Source of the DNA: an uncultured Collinsella sp.
GTDB taxonomy: Bacteria > Actinomycetota > Coriobacteriia > Coriobacteriales > Coriobacteriaceae
Length of the DNA stretch: 10,818 nt
Assembly (NCBI GenBank): GCA_900556365.1
Contig: USOG01000035.1
Span: 1-10,818 of the forward strand
Direction of reading: 5' to 3'
Shown here one piece after another: positions 1-7,072 of this stretch (its first letter is position 1; the number at the start of each line of letters is the position of its first letter). The position numbers and the translations under genes are program-made. The notes beneath the pieces were generated by a model. That model had not been told where the DNA came from and did not search any database. It worked only from the letters and a program-made list of their open reading frames with translations.

Positions 1-18
1 AACGGAAAGGATTGAACT

Positions 19-336
19 ATGGGTGTGCGCACCGCAAATGTTCAGGATGGAAATATCGGCGAGACGCTGACGGGGCTCGCCGAGGTGATTCACGGCCGTC
101 GCGACGCATCGCCGCAGGAGAGCTATACCGCTCGCCTGCTGACCGATGTCGAGGACGAGCTGCTCAAGAAGCTTGCCGAGGAGGCGAGTGAGGTGATTAT
201 GGCCTGCAAGGATAACGACCACGATCACATCCGCTACGAGGCCGGCGACCTGGTCTATCACCTGCTCGTGACGCTCGAGCGCTACGGCATCACCCTCGAC
301 GAGCTTGCCGGCGAACTCAACGCCCGCCGTCACTAG
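19..336 (+). CDS. hisE: Phosphoribosyl-ATP pyrophosphatase (HisE)
   Basis: Hydrolyses phosphoribosyl-ATP to phosphoribosyl-AMP and PPi, the second step of histidine synthesis, in the cytoplasm. The 105-residue length is normal for stand-alone HisE. Seen in the protein: a KKLAEEASEV helix at about 50-59 and YEAGDLVYHLL at about 73-83. These are the acidic metal-binding motifs of the all-alpha NTP pyrophosphatase (MazG-like) superfamily, in the HisE version. The ATG at 19 is preceded by AAAGGA about 8 nt upstream, so the start is well supported. No other his gene is visible downstream. The next gene is convergent and encodes a probable histidinol phosphatase, which fits a histidine locus; upstream his genes could lie before the window. 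Confidence 0.95.
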   Translation: MGVRTANVQDGNIGETLTGLAEVIHGRRDASPQESYTARLLTDVEDELLKKLAEEASEVIMACKDNDHDHIRYEAGDLVYHLLVTLERYGITLDELAGELNARRH

Positions 337-365
337 GCGTTAAAGAACGTCCCCGATGATCATAG

Positions 366-434
366 AAGTTGCGGTGGAATAGTTCTTGTTTGACGGTCCT
401 AGGGCTATAAACAGGAACTATTTCACCGCAACTT
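366..434 (+). repeat. 69-bp palindromic repeat, copy 1
   Basis: Imperfect inverted repeat with 26-nt arms (366-391 and 409-434) around a 17-nt loop. The arms differ at two positions, and both differences become G-U pairs in a plus-strand transcript, so the RNA stem is continuous. The outer end is AAGTTGCGGTGGAATAG. A second copy of exactly the same length lies inverted at 7073-7141. It sits between convergent hisE and the PHP gene. No T-tract follows on either strand, so it is not a standard intrinsic terminator. It is best described as a dispersed extragenic palindrome (REP- or MITE-like). The family assignment is inference. Confidence 0.85.
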
Positions 435-446
435 GTGAAGGGATGG

Positions 447-1358
447 CTAGGCGAGGGGCGTGGGTTCCCATTCTCCGGTGAGGTGGGGGATGTCGAAGGT
501 TCGATAACCGCAGTCGTAGGCGTGGGCCTGGGCCTCGCGGATGTTCCAGCAGATATCGCAGGCGCGGTGCGCGTCCGAGCCAAAGGTAATGGGCACCTCG
601 GCATGGGCGAAGCAACGCAGCAATCCGGTCGCGGGATAGTAGTCGTCGAGGCCCTTGCGCAGTGCGGCGGTCGAGACCTCAACGCGGCGACCCGTATCGT
701 GCGCGCACTCGGCCATCTGCTGCCAAAACGGTGCGGGGTCAAAGTCGGGCGCAAAGCCTTCCTTCGAAAAACGCATGACCAGGTCGGGATGGGCCATCAC
801 GTCAAAGTTGAGCGAGCTCTCGCAGGCGCGGCACCAGTCGTCGACATAGCGCTCCCACACGCCGCGCACGCCCAGGTTTTCCCAAACATGCAGGTTGGTA
901 TCGTCGTCGATCCAGCCACAAAGCGAATCGGGCGTATCGGGGCGCGCGACGTCCTCCGTTCCCGCCGTACCCGCGGCACCGGCCATGATATCGCCGGGGT
1001 CGCCAATCCAATGCACGCTGCCCAGGCGTATGACGGCGCCTTGGGACCAGCGCTCAACCAAAGGCTCGCAGCCCTCGTACCAATCGCATTCAAAGCCATA
1101 GATAAAGGTGAGCTCCAGCGCGATCTGCGCGGCAAGTTTGCGGGCGTCCTCAAAGGCCAGACGATGTGCCGGCAAGTCGCCCTCGACGACCTGCACCTCG
1201 CAGTTAGCATCCATGCTGGCAGGCAGGGTGAGGTGGTCGGTCGAGACCATGACCCGACATCCAGCGGCCGCGGCGGCGCGGACGTTTTCCTCAAAGGAGG
1301 CATGGCCGTCCGAAAACGAGGTATGAGTATGGCAATCGACCAGCGGGCATACGGGCAT
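447..1358 (-). CDS. PHP-family phosphatase, probable histidinol-phosphatase
   Basis: A 303-residue PHP-domain metal-dependent phosphoesterase, likely cytoplasmic and most likely a HisJ/HisK-type histidinol-phosphatase (histidinol phosphate to histidinol). Metal-ligand motifs occur in the expected order: DCHTHTSFSDGH (H10, H12, D17), STDH (D41, H42), GFECDW (E90), GSVHWIGD (H116), MAHPD (H190) and TFGSDAHR (D262, H264). The length suits that family, which is usually about 260-300 residues. The ATG at 1358 has AAAGGAG 5-6 nt upstream; a longer in-frame reading to 1586 runs through the intergenic palindrome and is not needed. The neighbouring convergent hisE supports a histidine role, but PHP proteins act on other substrates too, so the substrate is inferred. 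Confidence 0.85.
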   Translation of the reverse strand: MPVCPLVDCHTHTSFSDGHASFEENVRAAAAAGCRVMVSTDHLTLPASMDANCEVQVVEGDLPAHRLAFEDARKLAAQIALELTFIYGFECDWYEGCEPLVERWSQGAVIRLGSVHWIGDPGDIMAGAAGTAGTEDVARPDTPDSLCGWIDDDTNLHVWENLGVRGVWERYVDDWCRACESSLNFDVMAHPDLVMRFSKEGFAPDFDPAPFWQQMAECAHDTGRRVEVSTAALRKGLDDYYPATGLLRCFAHAEVPITFGSDAHRACDICWNIREAQAHAYDCGYRTFDIPHLTGEWEPTPLA

Positions 1359-1390
1359 GGCGACTCCTTTGCATTTGGCGAATCCGCTCC

Positions 1391-1396
1391 ATTGTA
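1391..1396 (-). promoter_or_regulatory. Candidate -10 box of the PHP gene
   Basis: The minus strand reads TACAAT (5 of 6 matches to TATAAT), placing a transcript start about 25 nt before the ATG at 1358. I see no convincing -35 hexamer at the right distance, so this is only a candidate. Confidence 0.35.
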
Positions 1397-1486
1397 ATGG
1401 CGCAGCTCTCAACACGCCGCACACGCCGGGGGTCGAAATCGATTGGAAAGGCTGCGCGGCGCGCGGTGCGGCCCCACTTGCTCTCA

Positions 1487-1551
1487 AAACGTGTACGTCA
1501 GCCTCCAAAACCGACAAAAAATGACATGTTTGGAGGCTGACGTACACGTTT
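1487..1551. repeat. 65-bp palindrome with perfect 23-bp arms
   Basis: Arms 1487-1509 and 1529-1551 are exact reverse complements, separated by a 19-nt AT-rich spacer (1510-1528) that includes an A6 run. The outer end reads AAACGTGTACGTCAG. It lies in the 299-bp gap between the divergent PHP and LarC2-domain genes, about 130 bp and 105 bp from their starts. It shares its architecture but not its sequence with the 69-bp palindromes of this window. It is not placed as a terminator of either gene, since both are transcribed away from it. Its role is unknown: a dispersed palindromic element or a large operator. Confidence 0.85.
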
Positions 1552-1604
1552 GGACAGGGGCGAGGGCGGCGACGGACGAAAGTCACGCCTGTGCCACGTC
1601 CGAT

Positions 1605-1614
1605 GTGCTAGCGT
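1605..1614 (+). promoter_or_regulatory. Candidate extended -10 for the larC2-yfcE-mazG operon
   Basis: GTGCTAGCGT contains TGC-TAGCGT, an extended -10 pattern (TG-n-TAnnnT), 43 nt before the ATG at 1658. The same GTGCTA core occurs before the ftsB-like gene and before the tRNA-Leu gene. No clear -35 is visible. The rest of the gap 1359-1657 holds only the PHP -10 candidate and the 65-bp palindrome. Confidence 0.35.
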
Positions 1615-1657
1615 TTGGGTGAATAAAACGAGCCCGTGCGGAAAGGATCCGGACCGT

Positions 1658-2143
1658 ATGCAACGTGGAAGTACATCTCCGCTGTCCCGCGAGACCGATG
1701 CGCCCGAAACCATCGTTAAGCTGGAGTGCGACATCGACGATGCGTCGCCCGAGGTACTCGCCTATGCCGCCGACCGCCTGCGCGAGGCGGGTGCGCGCGA
1801 GGTGCACTGGCTGCCCCTCTATTGCAAGAAAGGTCGCCCCGGCTGGCAGCTGCAGGTAATCTGCGCCTACGAGGATATCGAGCGTCTGCAGACGATTATC
1901 TTTTTGGAAACCACGACCAATGGCATCCGCCGCCAGGTCATGGAGCGCGTTTGCCTGCCACGCCGCTTTGAGCAGGTCGCGACGCCTTGGGGTGAGGTGT
2001 CCGTCAAGGTGGCCACCCTGCCCGACGGCAGCGAGCGCGCGGCACCCGAGTACGAGGACTGCGCCCGTCTTGCCCGCGAGCACGACGTGCCGCTCCAGCG
2101 CGTGATGCAGGCGGCACAAGCCGGGGCACTGCGATTTGAATAG
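1658..2143 (+). CDS. Stand-alone LarC C-terminal domain (nickel insertion, LarC2-like)
   Basis: A 161-residue protein matching only the C-terminal part (LarC2) of LarC. LarC is the CTP-dependent cyclometallase that inserts nickel into the pincer nucleotide cofactor of lactate racemase and related enzymes; in characterised LarC the C-terminal domain binds CTP and metal. Seen here: ECDIDDASPEVLAYAADRL (23-41), LYCKKGRPGWQLQVIC (54-69), ETTTNGIRRQ (84-93), LPRRFEQV (100-107), a WGEVSVKV strand (111-118) and PEYEDCARLA (130-139), in LarC order. Full LarC is roughly 400 residues, and no LarC1 half is encoded in the 1.6 kb upstream. The ATG at 1658 follows GAAAGGA at about 10 nt; an in-frame TTG at 1550 would start inside the upstream palindrome. 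It is the first gene of a likely operon with yfcE and mazG. Confidence 0.85.
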   Translation: MQRGSTSPLSRETDAPETIVKLECDIDDASPEVLAYAADRLREAGAREVHWLPLYCKKGRPGWQLQVICAYEDIERLQTIIFLETTTNGIRRQVMERVCLPRRFEQVATPWGEVSVKVATLPDGSERAAPEYEDCARLAREHDVPLQRVMQAAQAGALRFE

Positions 2144-2200
2144 CGCGGCCGGCGACATCTCGCGCCCAGCCCCATCAACCCCTCCCGAAAGGACTTTCCC

Positions 2201-2749
2201 ATGAAATACCTCATCGCTTCCGACATCCACGGTTCGGCATACTGGACCGAGCGTCTGGTCGCCGCCATCGAATCCGAGCAGCCCGACCGCATCGTGCTGC
2301 TGGGCGACCTGCTCTACCACGGCCCGCGCAACGACCTGCCGCGTGACTACGCCCCCAAGCGTGTGATTCCGCTGCTCAACGCCCTGGCCGACCGCATCAT
2401 CGCGGTGCGCGGCAACTGTGACGCCGAGGTCGACCAGATGGTGCTCGACTTTCCCGTTATGGCAGACTACGCCACGCTGTTTGACGAAACCGGCCGCGAG
2501 CTGTTCTTGACGCACGGCCATGTCTTTGGCGCCGGCATGCACAACAGCGTCGACCACGCGCCCGCGCTGCCCGAGGGCTCCGCGCTCGTCTACGGCCACA
2601 CGCACATCAAGGTTAACGAGGCAAGCGAGGCGCACCCGGGCCTGCGGCTCTTCAACCCCGGCAGCGTGAGCATTCCCAAGGACGGTACGCACAGCTACGG
2701 CATCTACGAGGGCGGCGCGTTCCGCCACGTGATCCTGGAGGAGGAATAA
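2201..2749 (+). CDS. yfcE: YfcE-family metallophosphodiesterase
   Basis: A 182-residue calcineurin-like phosphoesterase with almost the length of E. coli YfcE (about 184 residues), a metal-dependent phosphodiesterase whose physiological substrate is unsettled. Two-metal motifs are complete and in order: SDIHG (D8, H10), GDLLYHGPRN (D36), VRGNCD (N72), THGH (H105, H107) and YGHTH (H133, H135), followed by NPGS (152-155). The start is fixed by AAAGGA about 7 nt before ATG 2201. It lies 57 bp after the LarC2-domain gene and only 2 bp before mazG, whose ribosome-binding site GGAGGAGG lies inside its last codons, so the genes are probably co-transcribed. No signal peptide is visible; probably cytoplasmic. 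Confidence 0.9.
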   Translation: MKYLIASDIHGSAYWTERLVAAIESEQPDRIVLLGDLLYHGPRNDLPRDYAPKRVIPLLNALADRIIAVRGNCDAEVDQMVLDFPVMADYATLFDETGRELFLTHGHVFGAGMHNSVDHAPALPEGSALVYGHTHIKVNEASEAHPGLRLFNPGSVSIPKDGTHSYGIYEGGAFRHVILEEE

Positions 2750-2751
2750 CC

Positions 2752-3612
2752 ATGGCGCAGCACATGGCTCAGCAAAATGCCGAGGGCTCGCGCGATCTGT
2801 CCACGCTGGTAGACGCGTCGGCCGAGCTGCAGCATCTGGTGCAGACCATCTGGCGCCTGCGTCAGCCCGATGGCTGCCCGTGGGATCGCGAGCAGACGCA
2901 TCAGAGCATTGGCAAGAACATGATCGAGGAAGCCTACGAGGCGCTCGATTGCATTGAGGCCGACGACGCGGCACACCTGCGCGAGGAGCTGGGCGATGTG
3001 CTCATGCAGGTCGTGCTGCATGCGCAGATTGCGGCCGACGCCGGCGAGTTTACGCTGGCCGACGTGGCACGCGATATCGACGCCAAGCTCATTCGCCGTC
3101 ATCCGCACGTGTTTGGCGATGTGGATGCCGAGAACGCCGACGAGGTGCTCAAGATTTGGGACGAGGTCAAGCTTGCCGAGAAGGCTGCCAAGGACAAGGC
3201 CATGGCAGCAGGCGAGGCTGCGCCCGAGGGCCTGCTCGACGGCGTGCCCACGCATCTGCCGGCATTGATGCAGGCGCAGAAGGTCTCGCGCAAGGCGGCG
3301 GCCGTGGGCTTTGAGTGGGAAACGGTCCAGGATGTGTGGGACGAGGTCGCCGAGGAGCGTGCCGAGTTTGAGGCCGAGGCTCCCGGCTCGCCCGAGCGCG
3401 AGATGGAGTTTGGCGACCTGCTCTTTGCCTTGGTCAACGTCGCGCGCAAAGAGGGGATTGACGCCGAGAGTGCCCTTCGTGCCAGCACGGCAAAGTTCCG
3501 CCGCCGCTGGGCCGCGATGGAGCAGATGGCGGCCAGCGCTCATGTAGATCTGGCTGAGCTTTCGACCCACGGCCTCAACGACCTGTGGGATGCCGCAAAG
3601 GCGGAGGAGTAG
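2752..3612 (+). CDS. mazG: Nucleoside triphosphate pyrophosphohydrolase MazG
   Basis: Hydrolyses NTPs/dNTPs to the monophosphate and PPi, as house-cleaning of the nucleotide pool. The 286 residues contain two MazG domains, as in E. coli MazG (263). The N-terminal one has GCPWDREQTHQSI (41-53), EEAYEAL (59-65) and LREELGDVLMQVVLHA (76-91). The C-terminal one has GFEWETVQDVWDEVAEE (186-202) and EMEFGDLLFALVNVAR (217-232). The linker at 140-165 is Ala/Lys/Glu-rich. The start ATG 2752 uses GGAGGAGG in the end of yfcE; ATG 2764 is an alternative. A strong terminator follows at 3617. In mycobacteria mazG also lies just upstream of eno. It belongs to the same superfamily as HisE at the start of this window. 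Confidence 0.95.
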   Translation: MAQHMAQQNAEGSRDLSTLVDASAELQHLVQTIWRLRQPDGCPWDREQTHQSIGKNMIEEAYEALDCIEADDAAHLREELGDVLMQVVLHAQIAADAGEFTLADVARDIDAKLIRRHPHVFGDVDAENADEVLKIWDEVKLAEKAAKDKAMAAGEAAPEGLLDGVPTHLPALMQAQKVSRKAAAVGFEWETVQDVWDEVAEERAEFEAEAPGSPEREMEFGDLLFALVNVARKEGIDAESALRASTAKFRRRWAAMEQMAASAHVDLAELSTHGLNDLWDAAKAEE

Positions 3613-3616
3613 GACT

Positions 3617-3662
3617 GCGGGAACGACGGGCTGACATGCCTCATCGTTCCCGCTAAATTTTT
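3617..3662 (+). terminator. Intrinsic terminator after mazG
   Basis: The 10-bp stem GCGGGAACGA (3617-3626) pairs with TCGTTCCCGC (3644-3653), and a T5 run (3658-3662) follows after four bases. It begins 4 bp after the mazG stop, so it probably ends the larC2-yfcE-mazG transcript and separates it from eno. Confidence 0.85.
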
Positions 3663-3683
3663 CGAAAATCAAGTGTATCCCTC

Positions 3684-3728
3684 GGCTAACTTAGGGCATA
3701 ATGCAAAAAGTGCGACATGGCTAACTTA
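3684..3728 (+). promoter_or_regulatory. eno upstream region: -10 candidate flanked by 10-bp direct repeats
   Basis: GGCTAACTTA occurs at 3684-3693 and again at 3719-3728, exactly 35 bp apart. A -10-like CATAAT (3697-3702) lies just after the first copy, about 100 nt before the eno ATG at 3802. No good -35 is visible. The remaining leader to 3801 holds a small GCACC-GAT-GGTGC hairpin at 3736-3748. The repeats could bind a regulator; that is inference. Confidence 0.35.
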
Positions 3729-3789
3729 CGGAGACGCACCGATGGTGCACGGTCAGCCGGTCGCTTGCATCCACTACGTTTCCAAGTGA

Positions 3790-5091
<1,302 letters not shown>

Positions 5092-5164
5092 ACGGGCGAA
5101 TTTGGCGAGGGGGAGGCTGACTCGGTTCCGCCTCGCCTTGGCTGGATGCCGCAAAGCGCTATGA

Positions 5165-5195
5165 GCGCTGGGCCATACGGCTCAGCGCCTTTTTT
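5165..5195 (+). terminator. Intrinsic terminator after eno
   Basis: GCGCTGGGCC (5165-5174), loop ATAC, GGCTCAGCGC (5179-5188; one G-T pair), then C and T6 (5190-5195). A weaker GC-rich hairpin (GGCGAGG 5104-5110 with CCTCGCC 5131-5137) lies between it and the eno stop. Confidence 0.9.
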
Positions 5196-5233
5196 ATGTC
5201 GAGCAAAGGCTGGCGAAGGCGGTGCGCGCGCTC

Positions 5234-5243
5234 GTGCTATAAC
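5234..5243 (+). promoter_or_regulatory. Candidate extended -10 for ftsB-ppx
   Basis: GTGCTATAAC contains TGC-TATAAC, an extended -10, 43 nt before the ATG at 5287 and downstream of the eno terminator. It shares the GTGCTA core with two other candidate promoters in the window. TAGAAT at 5244-5249 is an alternative. No clear -35 is seen. Confidence 0.45.
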
Positions 5244-5286
5244 TAGAATACTTAGCGCAAACAAACCTCAACCGCACAAGGCGCAC

Positions 5287-6048
5287 ATGGATCAGATTTA
5301 CGACAACAGGTACTATTCCGCCGGTTCGCGTGAGCCGTCGCCTCGCCGTGCGCGCACGGTGCAGCTCGGTGGGTCCGCCTACGCCGGCGCCGACCGCTCC
5401 ATGCAGCGCCCGACAAGTACCTCGCGCCCCAATGCTCAAGTGAATACTTCGTCAGATGGACCGGTGCGCCCGGCACGTTCGTCGCATGCTCAGCGCTCGT
5501 CGGCTCAAACGCACGATAGGTCGAGCAGGCCCTCGAACCGTTTTTCGGGCTCGGACTTTATGCACTACGCCAACGACAACGCGGTGGTCAAGGCGATCTA
5601 TGACTTTACACATGGTCCTCAGCGAGGGCTATTCATCGGCATCGTCGTTGCCCTGGTGCTCGTGAGCCTGTATTTCCCCGTGCGCGACCTGTACGTGGCA
5701 AAGCGTTCGAGCGATATCTTGGCCAAGCAGGTCGAGATTCGCCAGCAATACAATGATGAACTGCAAAAAAGCGTCGACAAGCTGCTCTCGGAGGAGGGTA
5801 TCAAGGATGCGGCGTCCGAGGACCTGGGCCTGGTGATGCCCGGCGAGAAGAGGATTGAAGTACAGGGCCTGGACGACGATTCGGATTCGTCTTCGAGCAA
5901 GAAGTCGTCGAACGCCAAGAAGGCCAGCGAAGTTGCCAAGGAAATCGAAGAAGTCGGTAAGGACGCCCCGTGGTACATCCAGGCGCTCGACATGCTGTTT
6001 GGGTTTAACGGTGTCGAGGGCCAGACGGTCGTGTCCAACGGCAAATAG
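5287..6048 (+). CDS. ftsB: FtsB/DivIC-family septum formation protein
   Basis: A bitopic cell-division protein of the FtsB/DivIC family, which in other bacteria works with FtsL and FtsQ/DivIB to activate septal wall synthesis. Of 253 residues, 1-112 are a cytoplasmic tail rich in Arg, Ser and Pro. A single membrane segment follows at about 114-131 (GLFIGIVVALVLVSLYF), then a coiled coil at about 138-170 and the family motif DLGLVMPGEKRI (179-190). The tail 191-253 has an Asp/Ser stretch, a Lys/Ser stretch and a terminal hydrophobic patch (WYIQALDMLFGF). I chose ATG 5287 (weak AAGG nearby) because an earlier in-frame ATG at 5146 lies before the eno terminator. The order eno - ftsB - ppx matches Actinobacteria. 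Family assignment is firm; the exact partner set is inferred. Confidence 0.85.
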   Translation: MDQIYDNRYYSAGSREPSPRRARTVQLGGSAYAGADRSMQRPTSTSRPNAQVNTSSDGPVRPARSSHAQRSSAQTHDRSSRPSNRFSGSDFMHYANDNAVVKAIYDFTHGPQRGLFIGIVVALVLVSLYFPVRDLYVAKRSSDILAKQVEIRQQYNDELQKSVDKLLSEEGIKDAASEDLGLVMPGEKRIEVQGLDDDSDSSSSKKSSNAKKASEVAKEIEEVGKDAPWYIQALDMLFGFNGVEGQTVVSNGK

Positions 6049-6068
6049 CGCCCGGAGGGGAGCCCGCA

Positions 6069-7070
6069 ATGGCAGATTGCAAACGATATAAGGTGGCGGC
6101 GATCGATCTGGGAACGGTGTCGTCGCGACTGGTGCTGGCGCAGGTCGAGGGCGGGGCGATCGTGGAATCGTCCAAGCATACCGAGATTACCGACCTGGGC
6201 GAGGGTGTGGACGCGACGGGTCGCTTTTGCGAGGCGGCTGTCGGGCGCGTGCTCGCTGCATGCCGCATGTTTGTGGACGAGGCGCGTGCCTTTGGGGCCG
6301 CGTGCATTTGCACCACATGCACGAGCGCCGCGCGCGATGCATCCAATGCCGCACTGCTGCTGGACGGTCTGCGTGAGCTGGGGCTCGAACCGCAGGTGAT
6401 TCCGGGCGAGGTCGAGGCGCGCCTGACGTTTTTTGGCGTGGCGCACGACTTTGCCGGCGAGCGCATCATTGTTGCCGATTCGGGCGGCGGATCCACGGAG
6501 CTCGCGACGGGCGTCTATGCGCCGGAGCGTGGGGTCTTTGCGCTGGAGGGCACGCGTTCGCTGGACATCGGTTGTCGCCGTGTGACGGAGCGATTTTTCT
6601 CGGCACTGCCGCCCGCACGCGGCGAGCTTACTGCCGCTGCCGCGTGGGCGGGCGAGCAGTTCGCTGCCTATTTTGAGGGCCTGCCGAGCAATTTTGAGCG
6701 CGCCGAACGCTTGGTCGCAGTGGGTGGCACCGTCACCACACTCGTGGCGCTCGTTCATGAGCTGGAACCGTACGATTCGAGCTTTGTGCACCTGCGCGAG
6801 CTTTCGCTGGATCAGGTTTCGGCCGCTATCGAGCGCATGTCTGCGTTGGATGCGGACGGCATCGCCGCTCTACCGGGTGTACAGCCCAAACGCGCGGGCG
6901 TGATCTTGGCTGGTGCCGTGGTAATCCGCGAGCTTATGCGAGCCGGCGGCTACAAGACGCTCACTGTAAGCGAGAACAGCTTACTCGCCGGCATGGCCGC
7001 CACCATCAACGAGGCTCTCGACGGTGCGACCCCCACCATCTCCTGGACCCCAGAGCTCAGCACCCTCTAA
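6069..7070 (+). CDS. ppx: Ppx/GppA-family phosphatase (exopolyphosphatase or pppGpp phosphohydrolase)
   Basis: A 333-residue ASKHA-fold phosphatase of the short actinobacterial Ppx/GppA type, lacking the C-terminal domains of E. coli Ppx. It is expected to remove terminal phosphate from polyphosphate and/or pppGpp; which one cannot be read from the sequence. Motifs: AIDLGTVSSRLVLA (11-24), CTSAARDASNA (84-94), IPGEVEARLTFFGV (111-124) with the catalytic-type Glu, DSGGGSTEL (137-145) and AVGGTVTTLVAL. Odd points: the first phosphate motif usually reads D-(I/L)-G-(T/S)-N-S and here the Asn is Val17, and there is a C-x-C-x2-C cluster (79-84). GGAGGGG lies about 9 nt before the ATG at 6069. It follows ftsB by 20 bp, so the two are probably co-transcribed. 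Confidence 0.9.
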   Translation: MADCKRYKVAAIDLGTVSSRLVLAQVEGGAIVESSKHTEITDLGEGVDATGRFCEAAVGRVLAACRMFVDEARAFGAACICTTCTSAARDASNAALLLDGLRELGLEPQVIPGEVEARLTFFGVAHDFAGERIIVADSGGGSTELATGVYAPERGVFALEGTRSLDIGCRRVTERFFSALPPARGELTAAAAWAGEQFAAYFEGLPSNFERAERLVAVGGTVTTLVALVHELEPYDSSFVHLRELSLDQVSAAIERMSALDADGIAALPGVQPKRAGVILAGAVVIRELMRAGGYKTLTVSENSLLAGMAATINEALDGATPTISWTPELSTL

Positions 7071-7072
7071 AT

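Noticed and set aside
366..434. The 69-bp palindromes as ordinary intrinsic terminators
   Set aside because: No T-tract follows the stem on either strand at either copy, and the arms are far longer and more conserved than needed.
435..1397. 320-codon plus-strand frame opposite the PHP gene
   Set aside because: The minus strand encodes all PHP metal motifs; the plus frame has none and starts in the palindrome flank.
1550..1657. TTG start 36 codons upstream for the LarC2-domain gene
   Set aside because: It begins inside the palindrome arm with no ribosome-binding site; ATG 1658 has GAAAGGA.
1583..2974. Long minus-strand open frame (463 codons) opposite the larC2-yfcE-mazG operon
   Set aside because: It runs antisense through three well-recognised genes; no family motifs and a composition typical of a GC-rich shadow frame.
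5112..5121. GGAGGCTGAC after eno, matching 10 nt of the 65-bp palindrome arm
   Set aside because: Too short and without the rest of the arm or an inverted partner; probably chance in GC-rich DNA.
5155..5174. AGCGCT-ATG-AGCGCT as an antiterminator competing with the eno terminator
   Set aside because: The alternative stem is only 6 bp and no regulated downstream arrangement is evident; more likely incidental.
5619..6791. 390-codon minus-strand frame opposite ftsB-ppx
   Set aside because: Antisense to two recognised genes with good ribosome-binding sites; no motif of its own.
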